DNA of 64,000 bases from Carya illinoinensis (taxonomy: Eukaryota; Streptophyta; Magnoliopsida; Fagales; Juglandaceae): NCBI RefSeq assembly GCF_018687715.1, contig NC_056758.1, forward strand, positions 6,265,501 through 6,329,500. Reading direction: 5' to 3'. Positions 26,991-38,384 of the stretch are shown in pieces (the stretch's first letter is position 1; each line of letters starts with the position of its first letter). The position numbers and the translations under genes were made by a program. A model generated the notes under the pieces. It was not told the origin of the DNA. It saw nothing but the letters and a program-made list of their open reading frames with translations, and made no database searches.

Positions 26991-28380
26991 ATTCCTGCTG
27001 AGGCTGCTTAACAGCCACTGCCACTACATTGTTTGTTTCCTCACCAGACTGATCAACCCCTTCTTTTTTCTTTTTCACTTTTCTATTTCCATCTACCAAT
27101 CCCACCCTTGCTCTCTTTTTTATCTCCACTAGATCAGAAGTATCAGAAGTCGTACCTCTTTCTATGGCTCGCCTTTTCCACTTTCCTACTCTCTTTGGAC
27201 TCTGCATCATCAAAAGGGCTTCCACACTATTAACCAACCCCAATCCAACCTCCACATTGGAGCTCCCTCCATCTTCATTCGCTAGAGCAGGACAGACCTC
27301 TTCCTCCTTTTCTAGTGGTTTTTTAATTAGAATAGTAACCCCCATGGTACTAGCCTCATCCTCGTCCTCCTTATTGTTTCCCTTTCCCTCCTCATCCTCC
27401 TCACTATTTTTCATTCTCACCTCCCTCACCGTCCCACCTTCATCCTCCCCCATCCCTTTCCCCCTTTCCTCATTACCAGCATTATTTTTCTAGAACTTGT
27501 TCATCTCCCCTCCCATCCTCCCTGATTTGTAATTGGAATATTTCCTTCTAGGTGCACTGATGACTCTCAGTCAAGCCCAAATTGAGAAGCTATCTCCTCC
27601 TTGGTTTTACCCTCTCCCCCACCCCACTTACATCTTGTCTTACCATGTAGGACCCAGCCATTGGAAGCACATCTGTGGTAGCTTCTCATACTTGAAGCTT
27701 ACCCAAAATGTGTTCCCATTCACCTTAAGTATACGCCCCCTTGCAATAGCCTTAAATAATGGGATCTCAATTCTTACTCACAAACACGGACCCCAACCCA
27801 CCCCATCATCGGGCACTTCCACATCCATCACCTTCCCCAGTGAATTTCCAATTCGAATACCATAGTCCCTCGTCATGAAAGACATCGGAAGATTATAAAT
27901 CTGTACCCAAAAAACTTCAATACCAAAATTCCATTGATTCGGCTGGGACATTCCATCAAACACTTGTAGGTTAAAAAGATGGTTGTCAAACAACCATGGG
28001 CGCCCGTACCATACTCTTAACTTGTCAGCATGAATCGCAAATGTCAGGATGAAAGTGTTGATTCCTACCTCTTGAAACTCAGCCAACATACTGATTCTCC
28101 AGATCTTCACCATCGTAGCCGCTATCACCTCCCTCCCGATCGCTCTCTCCATACAGATCTCCCAATCAGACTTCTATCTCCATTCTCCTTGGCCACCCCC
28201 AGAAGCTTCTCATTCAGCTCAATCTCCTTCAGTTCTTCCTCATTCAGCCTCAAATTTTCACATAACTCTTCTATTAACCCCACCACGTCCCCCTCCATTC
28301 TCGTACTCAGATCTAGAAAAAAACTCCCTCACCACCCCTGTTTTCACTAGAGAGAACAGAGAGGAGACTCGCTATACTAG
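24153..28380 (-). mobile_element. LINE B, 3'-truncated, inserted in the CAD pseudogene
   Basis: From right to left: an ORF1 with a DUF4283-like domain (about 28298-27778), a low-complexity acidic region, an ORF2 endonuclease (26966-26370) and an RT (25933-24421). The sequence then ends in the post-RT linker at the junction with CAD exon 3. No RNase H or poly(A) is present, so the 3' end was lost, together with the CAD exon 3-4 region still seen in copy 2. The 5' edge near 28380 is approximate. Confidence 0.82.
27778..28298 (-). pseudogene. LINE B ORF1 (DUF4283-type nucleic-acid-binding protein)
   Basis: It opens at 28298 with MEGDVVGLIEELCENLRLNE. After a frameshift near 28150 it continues as IGREVIAATMVKIWRISMLA, then FAIHADKLRVWYGRPWLFDN, FNLQVFDG and VFWVQIYNLPMSFMTRDYG. 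This pattern is typical of DUF4283 proteins encoded by plant LINE ORF1. The zinc knuckle expected downstream is not clear. Confidence 0.8.
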
Positions 28381-28586
28381 CTAGCATTTGTTAATCATGT
28401 CATTACAAACTCATAAAGGTTGCTTAATTTCTTCTTATTCATATAATTTCATAAGATTGTATGTATGAACATATCACTATATACTCAATGATAACATAGT
28501 GTATTGTAGTACATAGTACAAGTTGTAAATATATGTTAATTATATATATATATATATATTTAATTAATTAATTTGTTTTCTATTAG
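28381..28586. other. CAD pseudogene intron remnant with TA microsatellite
   Basis: AT-rich intronic sequence between the LINE B 5' edge and the next CAD exon, whose acceptor TATTAG ends at 28586. A TA run lies at about 28541-28559. Confidence 0.5.
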
Positions 28587-29299
28587 GCTACTATATATGG
28601 GCACAATGGATGGTATCCTAGACACTGTTTCAGCCCCTTGCCCTCTCCTGCCATTGATTAATTTGTTGAAGACCAATGGAAAACTAATATTTATATTGCT
28701 TGGTGCTCCAAGTCAGCCTCATGAGCTACAACATATTCCTTTAATGATTAGTATTTAACTTAATCCACTTCTTCTTCTTCTTCTTCTTTTTTTTTATAAA
28801 TTACTATTTTATAAATTGTCATCCTCAGTCACATTAATTAATTATATGGTACTGTAATCTATATAATTGGAAAAACAACTTAGATAATTAATGTGATTGA
28901 GGATAATAAAATCAAAGGAAAAGAATATAATTAATTTCCTTTATTATATATAATTCTATTGATCCTAAGAGTAATCTAGACTATTATTGTACATGCATGT
29001 GATTTAGAAGGTAGAAAGATTGTTGGGGGTAGCCCAATTGGGGGAATGAAATAAACCCAAGAGATGATGGATTTTGCAGCAAAGCACGAGATCACAACAG
29101 ATGTTGAAGTTATTCGATCCTATGGACTATGTTAATACTGCCATGGAAAGACTTGCTGTGTTTAGTTGTGAGATTAGTCTTCCTACAGAATTGTGGCCAC
29201 GACTCATGTAATATACTAATATATATAATGTAGAGAACATTGTCAGCCTAGTCAGCAAACGAAATTGAGAAGCTATGTTTTGATGTCAAGATCATCTCA

Positions 29300-29698
29300 G
29301 TCCATCTCAAACCAGTTAAGCATAACTCTAACAACTATGCAGAATTGATGGGTTTACTTCATGGGTTTCGACACATTGGCTTGTTGGGTGTTTTATTTGT
29401 GGAGATCGAACTTGACTCCATGCTTGTGCTTAACTGGTTGAGGACTCAAAGATGTGGCTTGTGGTACATGGAAGATTATTGGGATGAAATTCAGAGTCGT
29501 CTAGCCGGGCTTAATGTTTCTCTTGTTCACTACTATAGAGAATGTAACTCGGTTGCGGATGGGCTTGCTAAAATGGGTGCTAAGGGGCATACTGACTCAT
29601 GGTTTTCTTTATCTGAGTTACCTGCTACCATAAGAGGCAATATTCGGCTAGACAAATGGGGTATTCCCTACATACGGAAAACCTGCAGACGATGTTAA
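29300..29698 (+). pseudogene. LINE RNase H-like domain fragment
   Basis: A plus-strand frame reads NNYAELMGLLHGFRHIGLLG, then EIELDSMLVLNWL and RECNSVADGLAKMGAKGHTD. The order (E in AELMG, D in LDSM, a late RECNSVADGLAK) is that of the reverse-transcriptase-like RNase H domain (RVT_3) found at the end of plant LINE ORF2s. No RT is found upstream, so it is a 5'-truncated LINE tail. T-rich non-coding sequence follows to about 30010. A stand-alone host RNase H gene is less likely because no start or upstream exon is seen. Confidence 0.65.
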
Positions 29699-30010
29699 TG
29701 GATTACGGTCGATGGTTTTATCTTCAGGTATGTCTTTCTTTACACTCAGTTTATTCTATTCTTACTCTATGTTTGTGCAGGTTGTTTCTTGCAGGTTGTG
29801 GCTTTGCGTCTTTTTACGCTTTCTTAGTGCTTTGTGGTTGAGTTTTTTTGGTTTTTTTTTTTTAGGCTTGGATTTTGGCTTTTAGTTGTAGCCCCCAGGT
29901 TTAGGGTTGTAACTACGGTATTCTTCCGCTACTAGTTTACTTGTTGGAAATTCTTTCATTCAATTGAGTTGTTCAATTATCATTATATTCAAGTTCTCGA
30001 GTTCTTTTGA

Positions 30011-31080
30011 TTTCTACTTTTGTTTTCTCTCTATCTTTTCCTTAGACAGGTCTAAGTTCTCATTTTTGACTCATTAAAACTTTTTTAGCATAATTCTTAT
30101 TAATGAGTAATTATTTCATTAATCTAAAAAAATATAAAAAGAGGAACTGCTAAGTCAACATTCCTTTACAACAAACATGGTGCATGAATACAAATGTAAA
30201 AGAGCAATGATACTAGTAATATGATTTGAGCCCGAATTACTCAAGGAAGCTAGAAAATGATTGTCATAATGGAAATGATATTTACAATTTTAAAGTGTCC
30301 AAATCTCATATACTATTTTTAAAAGAAGTGGGTAAATTTGAAGCTCAAATGAAAAAATTATTTTTTTTTAATGATGGTCCTCGATTATTTTTTTCAAAGA
30401 GAATCTGTGGGGACTTGCATATTTTAAGATTATATTTAGCATTACTCTTGTTATAAAAGTGAGTTTTTTTTTTTTTTTGCAATCCCACAATTGTATTGCA
30501 AAATCATTAAAAGATAATTTTAATGATTAGATTTTTTCATGTGCACATTTTAATTTCTTAAACCGAGTTAGAGAAATTTTCCTTTCAATCTTATAAACTT
30601 TCATATATAAGTTTCTTTTAATCATGTGAGAGACACATATGGACATTTTTTTTAATAAGATTAGTTCACTTATAATTGGTAGTTTAGGATACCCTGATAA
30701 TTGGTCCAAAGTGTTAGTTTTGGACCTTTGGTAGTCTAGGTTTAGTCATGTAATACCCTCGTGAACATAAAACTGATCATGATAACTAAGAAAACCTTTA
30801 AAAAAATCCGATCTATAGATTTTTGTAGCAAGTATTTCTTGAGATTATACGCTATAAGAATCCCCAACTAGAAAATTTCTAAATCAATTGACTCAATTTA
30901 AAACATGATCAAAAAGACATTTGTGCTTATAAATACGTTTGTCAGGATGATTGATAGTCTCTAATTACGTGCTATATCTTAAACAAAACGTACACGGTAT
31001 GTACGTACGTAGTAAAATATGGCGATGAGACCATATTATATAGATTTTGTAAACACTGTTGCATACGATATTAGAGCATT
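30011..31080. other. AT-rich spacer
   Basis: No gene, RNA or repeat is recognised. The last few bases (TTAGAGCATTAGTAGTGGCC, from 31071) resemble a PIF/Harbinger-type MITE end. The LINE described next is inserted there. Confidence 0.45.
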
Positions 31081-31095
31081 AGTAGTGGCCTAATC

Positions 31096-34000
31096 GCTCG
31101 AGCACTGCACTTCCAGCAATCCAATCTGACCACGCCCCTCTAGTAATTGAAAAGTACACAAAGGGCCTTAAGGGAAAGAAGAGGAGAAACTGTTTCAGAT
31201 ATGAAGTGGCATGGGAAATGAGAGAAGATTGTCTGAAGACAATAGCCGAGGCCTGGGGGAAGGATGGAGGAGGAGAAACAAAGGCAAAACAAGTAAGGCA
31301 GAAACTTGGTTTTTGCCAAAGAGACCTGCAGAACTGGAACAACAAGAGGCAACAGGAAGGCCACCAGGCAATCAACAAAAGAATGACAAGAATTGGTTAC
31401 CTCCAAGAAACTGGAACAGGTGATCACCTGGCTCAAATGAAACAGCTTCAGAGGGAAGTGGAGCAAAACTTGACAGTGAATGATTTAAAGTGGCGGCAGA
31501 GGGCAAAGCAACATTGGCTCAAACTTGGTGACAGAAATACCAAGTATTTTCATATGCAAGCCAGCCAAAGGAGGAAAACCAATACTATCAAAGCAATAGA
31601 GGATCCAAATGGGAGGACCATCACTGAACAGACAGAGATTGGGGCAGTCTTCATAGGGTATTTCTCCTCTCTTTTTACTACTTCTCAACCTTCTAACCTT
31701 GATGAGTGTTTAAGTGCCATGGATACTAAACTAGCAGGGGATATGAAGACCTGGCTTATAACTCCCTTCAATAGAGAGGAGATTAGAGCTGCTGTTGTAC
31801 AAATGAATCCATTGGGGTCTCCTGGCCCCGATGGCTTTCCAGCCCATTTTTACCAAAAACACTGGGAAGTAGTGAGTGAAGATGTGTACAGGCTAGTCCT
31901 CCAAGTCCTTAACCATGGTGGTTCCATTTCTGAATTAAATGACACATTTATTACCCTAATACCCAAAGTCAAGAGCCCTAAAAGAGTGACTGACTTCAGA
32001 CCTATCAGTCTCTGTAATGTAGTGTACAAAATCATATCCAAAACACTTGCCAACAGATTGAAAGTAATCCTCCCTAGACTAATCTCCCACAATCAGAGTG
32101 CCTTTGTACCTGGCAGGTTAATTTCTGACAACACCATTGTGGCTTACGAAATCTTACACTCTATGAACTCTAGAATGAAAGGGAAACAAGGCTTCAAGGC
32201 TCTCAAGTTAGACATGAGTAAAGCCTATGATAGGGTTGAATGGGGCTTTATTGAAGCTATCATGAAAAAGATGGAATTCCCTAGTCACTGGATAAACATC
32301 ATCCAGACTTGCCTTACTTCAGTGTCCTATTCAATCCTCATAAATGGAGAAGCCCAGCAGTGTTTCTGGCCTTCCAGGGGCCTTAGACAGGGGGACCCTT
32401 TGTCCCCCTACCTATTTATTCTTTGTGCTGAAGCCCTTACCTGTCTACTTAATAGAGCCGAGATTTGTGGTAACCTCACACCTGTCCCAATTGGAAGAGG
32501 ACCAGTCACTGTGAACCACCTTTTCTTTGCATATGACAGCCTCATTTTCTTCAAAGCAGATCCTGAGGAACTCAACTGTGTACTCAACATTCTTGGCCAG
32601 TATGAGAAGGCATCTGGACAGGTTCTGAACAAGGAAAAATCATCTATCTTCTTTAGCAAGAATACAAGTCAATCGACACAGGTTCAGCTGTTGCAAGTAG
32701 CAGGGGTTAAATCTTCTGGGACCTTTGAAAGGTATCTGGGCCTTCCTGCACTGGTGGGTAGAGCAAAGGTAGCCACATTCCACTCCCTCATTGACAGAAC
32801 CTGGGCATGAATAGCCAACTGGAAGACAAAGCACCTTTCTGCAGCTGGGAAAGAGGTCCTTCTAAAAGCTGTTTTGCAGGCCATCCCTACTTACACCATG
32901 GGAATGTTTCTTCTACCTTTGTCCATCACTAACAAGCTGAATCAATTGCTTAGAAAATTCTGGTGGGGATTTGATGAGGAGACCTCAAAAATACATTGGG
33001 TCCATTGGGACAAGATCAGTACTGAAAAGGGCTCAGGAGGCCTTGGCTTTAGAGATTTGAGGCTCTTCAACTTAGCTTTACTGGCCAAGCAGGGGTGGCG
33101 TGTTATTCAAAATCCATCCTCCCTGATGGCCAAGGTTCTTAAGCAAAAGTATTTCAGTAGAGTGGATTTCACTGAAGCACAGATGGGATCAAGGCCTTCC
33201 TTCGTGTGGAGAAGTATCAAGGCTGGAGCAAATCTGTTAAAGAAGGGTCTCATGTGGAGGATTGGGAATGGAGCCAAGGTGAATATATGGTCTGACAGAT
33301 GGCTACCTCATTCACATAATCACATGGTACTGTCAACCCGAGGTGAAGACTGCTGGTGTGAAAAAGTGAGTGACCTCATAGATCTCCAAAATCTGAAATG
33401 GGAAGACTCCCTTCTCCAGGAAATTTTCAACCAACACGAAATTGAGAACATCAAATCCATTCCTTTAAGTATAGGGGGCAGGGAAGATAGGTTGGTGTGG
33501 GAATTTACCAATAATGGCTTATACACAGTTAAGAGTGGATACCATTTCATTAAAGAGCTAGACAGAGAAATGGAAGGGGAGACATCAGCTAGAAACAAGA
33601 ATAAGCTGGTTTGGAAGGCCATCTGGCAATTAGATGCAACTCCCCAAACAAAGATGTTTTTATGGCGAGCCTGCAATGAGGCCCTTCCCACCCGGGCCAA
33701 TCTGAAAAAAAGAAAGATCGTGGAAGACAACACTTGTTTGATATGCTTACAGGAGGCAGAAACTTCAGGACATGCTCTATGGGGGTGTGGTGCAGCCAAA
33801 GATGTGTGGAATCAGGGGGGAAAAAGGGTGCAAAAGATGTCTCACCACAGTGACTTCTTCTTTGATATCTGGTCTTTTATGGTAGCTTATTTAGACCCAC
33901 TAGACCTCTCGGAGATGGCCATTACTGCAAGAAGAATATGGACTAGAAGGAACGAGTTCATTCATGGAAGAGGTCTCACACATCCCACGTATGTGTATCA

Positions 34001-34671
34001 ACAGGCAAAAACAGAAATGACTGACTATGTGGAGGCTAGAAAAGGTCCAACAAATCCCAATGGCAGTGGCCCAGCAAGGATCCTTACCTGGTCAAGACCT
34101 GATGCTGATGGCTTCAAAGTCAACTGGGACTCAGCCGTAAGCTCAAGGGAAGGAAAAGTAGGCATAGGTGTTCTTGTCAGGGATCATCAAGGTTGGGTCA
34201 TTGGAGCTCTTCGTGCAAACAGGCCCCTTAAGGGTTCTCCCTTCGATGCTGAAGCTTATGGTGCACTCTTAGCAGCAGTTTTTTGTAGAGAGCTTGGATT
34301 GAACAGCATCTACTTGGAAGGGGATGCAAAGCAAGTGGTGGACCTTTTGAAGAGTTACAAGCTGAACTGGAGCCTAGGTGGGTGCCTCATCGGTGATGCA
34401 AGACAGCTTCTCAATGCCTACAGCGTCTGGTCTGTATCACATGTTCCTAGGGAGGCCAACTCAGCAGCTCACTACCTAGCAAGAGATGCACTGCTATGCT
34501 CTGAGGATGTTTATGATATAGAAACGTGCCCATCATGTATCAGTACTATAGTTACCAAGGAAATGTCGTATACTCTCTAGCTTGGTTTGTCTATTTCATG
34601 CTATCTTGGGTGTATTTGGTAACTGGTTTTATTAATGAGATCAGGTTTTTCTCTTCAAAAAAAAAAAAAAA
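31096..34671 (+). mobile_element. Young 5'-truncated LINE with 15-bp target duplication
   Basis: The 15-bp duplication AGTAGTGGCCTAATC lies at 31081-31095 and again right after the A-tail (34672-34686). The first base could also belong to the tail. The insert is 3.58 kb and starts inside ORF2, so it is a classic 5'-truncated product of target-primed reverse transcription. It ends with a short 3' UTR and about 17 A. Two identical duplications and a nearly intact ORF suggest a recent insertion. It belongs to the same family as LINE A. Confidence 0.94.
31101..34580 (+). pseudogene. LINE ORF2 (RT, zf-RVT, RNase H) with one internal stop
   Basis: One frame is open from the truncation point to 34580 except for TGA at 32808-32810. 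The order is the endonuclease tail SDHAPLVIEK, then RT (VTDFRPISLCNVVYKIISKT, QSAFVPGRLISDNTIVAYEI, LKLDMSKAYDRVEWGF, SRGLRQGDPLSPYLFILCAE). LFFAYDSLIFF follows, where the usual YADD-type catalytic motif reads AYDS. Next come the zf-RVT region with CLICLQEAETSGHALWGC (near 33735-33790) and RNase H (LEGDAKQVVDLL, VPREANSAAHYLARDALLCS). The stop replaces the codon after RTWA and looks like CGA to TGA. Loss of the endonuclease makes the copy non-autonomous. Confidence 0.93.
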
Positions 34672-34686
34672 AGTAGTGGCCTAATC

Positions 34687-35615
34687 AAAGTTTAGCTTTT
34701 CGACAATATCAAATAATAAACTCTCCAAATTTATCAGTATTCTATTAAAATATTGATTATCTAGTTCATTTTCACTATATATGATCCTCCAAACTCTAAA
34801 ATCTCAATTAAAAAAATCTCAATACAAAGCCAACATGAAAAGTGGAAGATAGTAGAGGAAAAGAAAACCAACAAAACCTACTTGGTCTAATTTCATAATT
34901 CAGAAAAATAGAAAATATTTATTAATTTATTGAAATATTAAAAAGAAATCATGTAATCAGAGGAATTTGTTGTGACAATGAACATTAAGTAACAAAAACT
35001 TACAGAAAAAAAGAATAGAGAACCTTGAAAAAAGAACCGAAAAAGCTTTGACATCTCTACCTCCTCCTCCTCGAAATCCATATGCAATCTCTCATCAATC
35101 GCCATACAAAACCTTCCACTGCCATAAAGATTCCAAACCCACTCTACCAATCCCATTGCAAAATCCTTTTCTGGAGGGTACGTTGGCTTTCTTCCGGTAG
35201 CAATTTCTAAATATATGTAAAGGAGACTATTAAATATTTTAAGTTAGTTTTTCTTTCCTATTATTGATTTTCTATTGTAGAAAAAATATTAAAAAATATA
35301 ATATTTAAATCATATAAAGAAAAAATAAATAAGTTAATATATGATACGTTGTAAAAATTAATATTTAAAATAAATAAAAAAATTTAGTGATTATGTTTTA
35401 AAGGATATGAAGAGAAATTCATTAAGAATGTTATGAATATCGGACTAAGGGAGAAGAAATACAAGGAGGCAATTCAAAATGGTCGACTTTTGCGGCGACT
35501 AGAGTAAAAAGCGCCATTTAAATGTGATTTCACCGTATCAAATATTTAAATGTGATTTGCATCGGGATGAAAATCAAAATTATCACATTTTCCACACAAA
35601 TTTCTGTCATGGGTA
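34687..35615. other. AT-rich spacer
   Basis: No gene or RNA is recognised. The minus-strand frame 35156-34938 has no recognisable domain. The spacer ends at the 9-bp MULE target duplication. Confidence 0.45.
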
Positions 35616-35624
35616 ATATAAGTT

Positions 35625-35700
35625 GAGAGCTTCTACGGAGAAGCCACTGTAGTGGTGCACACTTTGCACTCACTACGTGGCAGCCCTACAAATTTTTTTT
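35625..35700. repeat. Left terminal inverted repeat of the MULE
   Basis: The first 26 bases match the reverse complement of 51289-51314 at about 20 positions. Weaker similarity continues through TTGCACTCACTACGTGG. Confidence 0.75.
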
Positions 35701-35924
35701 TTTTTTCTAACCAAAACGCACGTTTTGATTGCGTTTGAAATTCATTTTTTGATTTAGCCCCATTCGAATCCATCCCGCGAAGACCCTCATCCCTCGACAG
35801 CGACCGGCGAGCACGTCCTCTGCCTAGAGCCTCCCGGCAACGCCGTCGGTCTCGTCAGCGCCACCGATCGGCACTGCCACGTCTGCCGCGTCGCCGCACT
35901 CCCCGGTCGGTATATTTCGGGGTA

Positions 35925-36020
35925 CTGCAACTGTTTCCCCCTCGAAAATAACCCCCCGGCGTCGTCGAGCACTGCAACTGTTTCCCACCGCGAAAATAAC
36001 CCCCCGGCGCCGGTGTGTCC
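35925..36020. repeat. Tandem duplication, unit about 45 bp, in the MULE 5' region
   Basis: Two copies share CACTGCAACTGTTTCCC/CTGCAACTGTTTCCCAC followed by CGAAAATAACCCCCCGGCG, with a few substitutions. The surrounding DNA is GC-rich, unlike the AT-rich spacers outside the element. Confidence 0.8.
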
Positions 36021-36099
36021 ATGTGAAACGGCAGCTTCCAAAGCGCCTACTTCTGCCGAGCACTGCAAGTTGCTGCGAGTTGAATAAACGTACGAAACC

Positions 36100-38104
36100 T
36101 GTGATGACCCGCTTTTGAGTGTATTTTCGCTGAAATAGTTGTTTTTATTTAATTAATATTTTAGTTATTTATTTTAATTTATTTGCGTTTTAAAATTGTT
36201 TTTTTATTTAATTGATGTTGTGTTTTATTTCTTTTAGTTGTTTTGTGGTTTTTAATATCTTCGCGGCGGTTTAGTGTTGTTTTTCCCGGATTGAGGATTA
36301 GACCTCGTCTTTTCCCTACATCTCTTTCCCTTTTCTTTTCTTTTTTCCTCTCTTCTTTCCTGCTCGAGCCCCCCCGGCCTCTCTCTCTCTCTTCTCTCTC
36401 CCTCACGTCGGAAGCTTCTCACCCCCGATTTACCGCCGTCCGGCCACCGTGCGGCTCACCGCCGGTCCCGTTCGCTTCGTCTCCCTCCGGCGCACCTCCC
36501 CACCGAAACTCACCCCCAACCGGCCGGCCGTTTGGCCGGAAATCCTCCTTGAAGCCCACACGGCTTTGGCTCCGATCCGCCGCCGTCGCTCCACCTCCGG
36601 CCACCATTTCTTCACCACTTCATCACCGGTCCCTTGCCGTCCTAACCCACCTATTTCCGGCCTCCAACGACCACCGGAACAGCTCCTACGGGCTAGCTTT
36701 CCTTTTTGGGAAATCCGGCCTCTTTCCGACGATTTCGCCGCCACCCACGGCCAACCACCACTTCCAATAGCTTCACAATCATCCCTAGACCATTCCCTAT
36801 CAATCCCAAGCCCTAGTTTGTCCCCGTTCAAAAGTGGGTTTTTCACAACCCACGGCCACAGTGAATTTTCACTGTGACGTTGCTTTTTCGCCGCCGTTTG
36901 CAACGCCTCGTGTTTTCTAAAATTGCCATATAGCGCTGTAAGTATTTTCCAAACCCTATTTTCAGATTTAAATTTATATTGCTCATTCAATTTATTTTAT
37001 CTGCTGGTTGGTTGATTCCGGACTGAGTCCGAGGAGTTCGGGGGTCGGATAGATGGAGGACGGAGTTACTTGTTTTATTGATTTATGTTGTTGGATTATT
37101 TTACTATGCATTGATATGGCATTACATGGTGCATGCACGTGTGTTTTTGTTTAAGTGTGAAAAGCCTGTGTATTGGCGTAATTGGACTTACGGGTGCGTG
37201 TGTATCACGACCCCAAGCCGGGATGGGGAATTATCCCGGTGGAGCTCCTCTGGTCACTCGGGAGTGGAATAAACTGAGTGATGTCCCCTGGGTTGTCGCT
37301 AGACGACGGGAGCGGGGGCTAGGGGTTGCTTGGCTACGAACGCGCTAGGCGCGGAACCCGGCATTGCCCTACGCACCGAGTCCATGGCCCTTTGCTGGTG
37401 AGGGCTAGAGGATGCTTGGCTACGAACGCGCGGGGCGCGGAACTGGGCATCGCTCGTTAGGTGTCACATGCGTGGTGGTACTCTGCAGTGTGGCACTGGA
37501 GCCAGGGTGTGCGGATGACCCCTAAGGGAGGTCATGGTGCATACGAATGAAATGGATAATGGTTTGAGATTGATAAAGGCCAAATGTGACTTTTGGCATG
37601 TTTTTCAGAAAGGATGTGTTTTTGGGCCAAATGGGTTTTTGGCGTGTGTGGAAAATTATGTTTTTGGGTTTTGTGCATCGGGCATGCTTCATGCATTTTG
37701 TTTGAGTTCTATGTGTTTTTATCTGGTAGTGTTTGGGTTTTACTTACCTGCGGTACCATTTTTGGTTCCGTAGCTTTTGGTGCAGAGTTGGAGGACGAAG
37801 AGGAGGAGGCTGAGCCCGAGGATGCGGCTCTGCCGGGTTGCTGATGCTATGCTTTATATTTGGTTTAAAACTGTATTTGTGTTTTTGTAATATTTTATTT
37901 ATATATGTTTTAAACAGCTTGTATTACGTTAAGAAAAATTCTGGTACTTAGTTATGACTTTCGTTATCCGCTGAGTGTTTTTTTGTGCACATATGCTGCC
38001 TTTGCACACACTTGGCACCTGTCGATAGGATGGTGACCCGGGTTGTCACCATCCATACGTCTCGATTTCCCCATGTTCGGGCTTGGGGATTTGGGGGCGT
38101 TACA
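36100..38104 (+). repeat. 5' LTR of the Tekay-type element (about 2.0 kb)
   Basis: It has a T-rich start, a CT-rich then CpG-rich block (36350-36900) and a region with two similar GGCTACGAACGCGC segments (37330 and 37420). The reading frames inside it are not considered coding. Confidence 0.93.
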
Positions 38105-38121
38105 GGTGGTATTAGAGCGGT
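38105..38121 (+). promoter_or_regulatory. Primer-binding site (tRNA-Met type)
   Basis: GGTGGTATTAGAGCGG directly follows the 5' LTR end. TGGTATTAGAGC is one base from the common plant initiator-tRNA-Met primer site TGGTATCAGAGC. Confidence 0.85.
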
Positions 38122-38384
38122 TTGGCTCTGGGTAAAACCACATGTCCCGTAGGCAGTACCAGATTGCTTTTTAAAGTTGTGTTTTAAGAATTATGTTAAG
38201 TACAGTTGTTTTATTTGTTTTATTTGTTTGAGCTTGTTTGTTTGTTTGTATTTATTTAGTTATGTTTTTGCAAGCTGGTTTCTTTTGTTTCTTGTGGTGT
38301 GGTGTTGGTTTTGTTTTTGTTGGTTTTATGATGGTTTTATTTGTTTTCTTAAAGGAGGGTCAAGGGTGGTGTTGTGGCAGGAAA

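Larger units (their letters stand above)
18404..29160 (+). pseudogene. Cinnamyl alcohol dehydrogenase-like pseudogene, copy 1, split by two LINEs
   Basis: The family is a zinc-dependent medium-chain alcohol dehydrogenase that reduces cinnamaldehydes in monolignol synthesis. Exon 1 is 18404-18540 (VYGWAARDSSRILYPFHFSR). Exon 2 is about 18659-18776 (YYGICH, then a 4-base insertion relative to copy 2 shifts the frame). Exon 3 starts at 19446 and loses frame before the zinc-binding cysteine cluster. LINE A and LINE B then interrupt it. Later exons resume at about 28587 (GTMDGILDTVSA, PLINLLKTNGKL) and 29008 (RKIVGGSPIGGMK, stop, TQEMMDFAAKHEITTDVEVI, then a frameshift before MDYVNTAMERLA). The exon 2 acceptor AG seen in copy 2 reads TG here. 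The gene is dead. Confidence 0.88.

Noticed and set aside
25888..28350. Several plus-strand frames of 100-160 codons opposite LINE B
   Set aside because: They are antisense shadows of the LINE endonuclease, linker and ORF1 remnants.
36243..36877. Pro/Ser-rich frames in the 5' LTR of the Tekay element
   Set aside because: They arise from CpG- and CT-rich LTR sequence, repeat in the 3' LTR, and have no domain.
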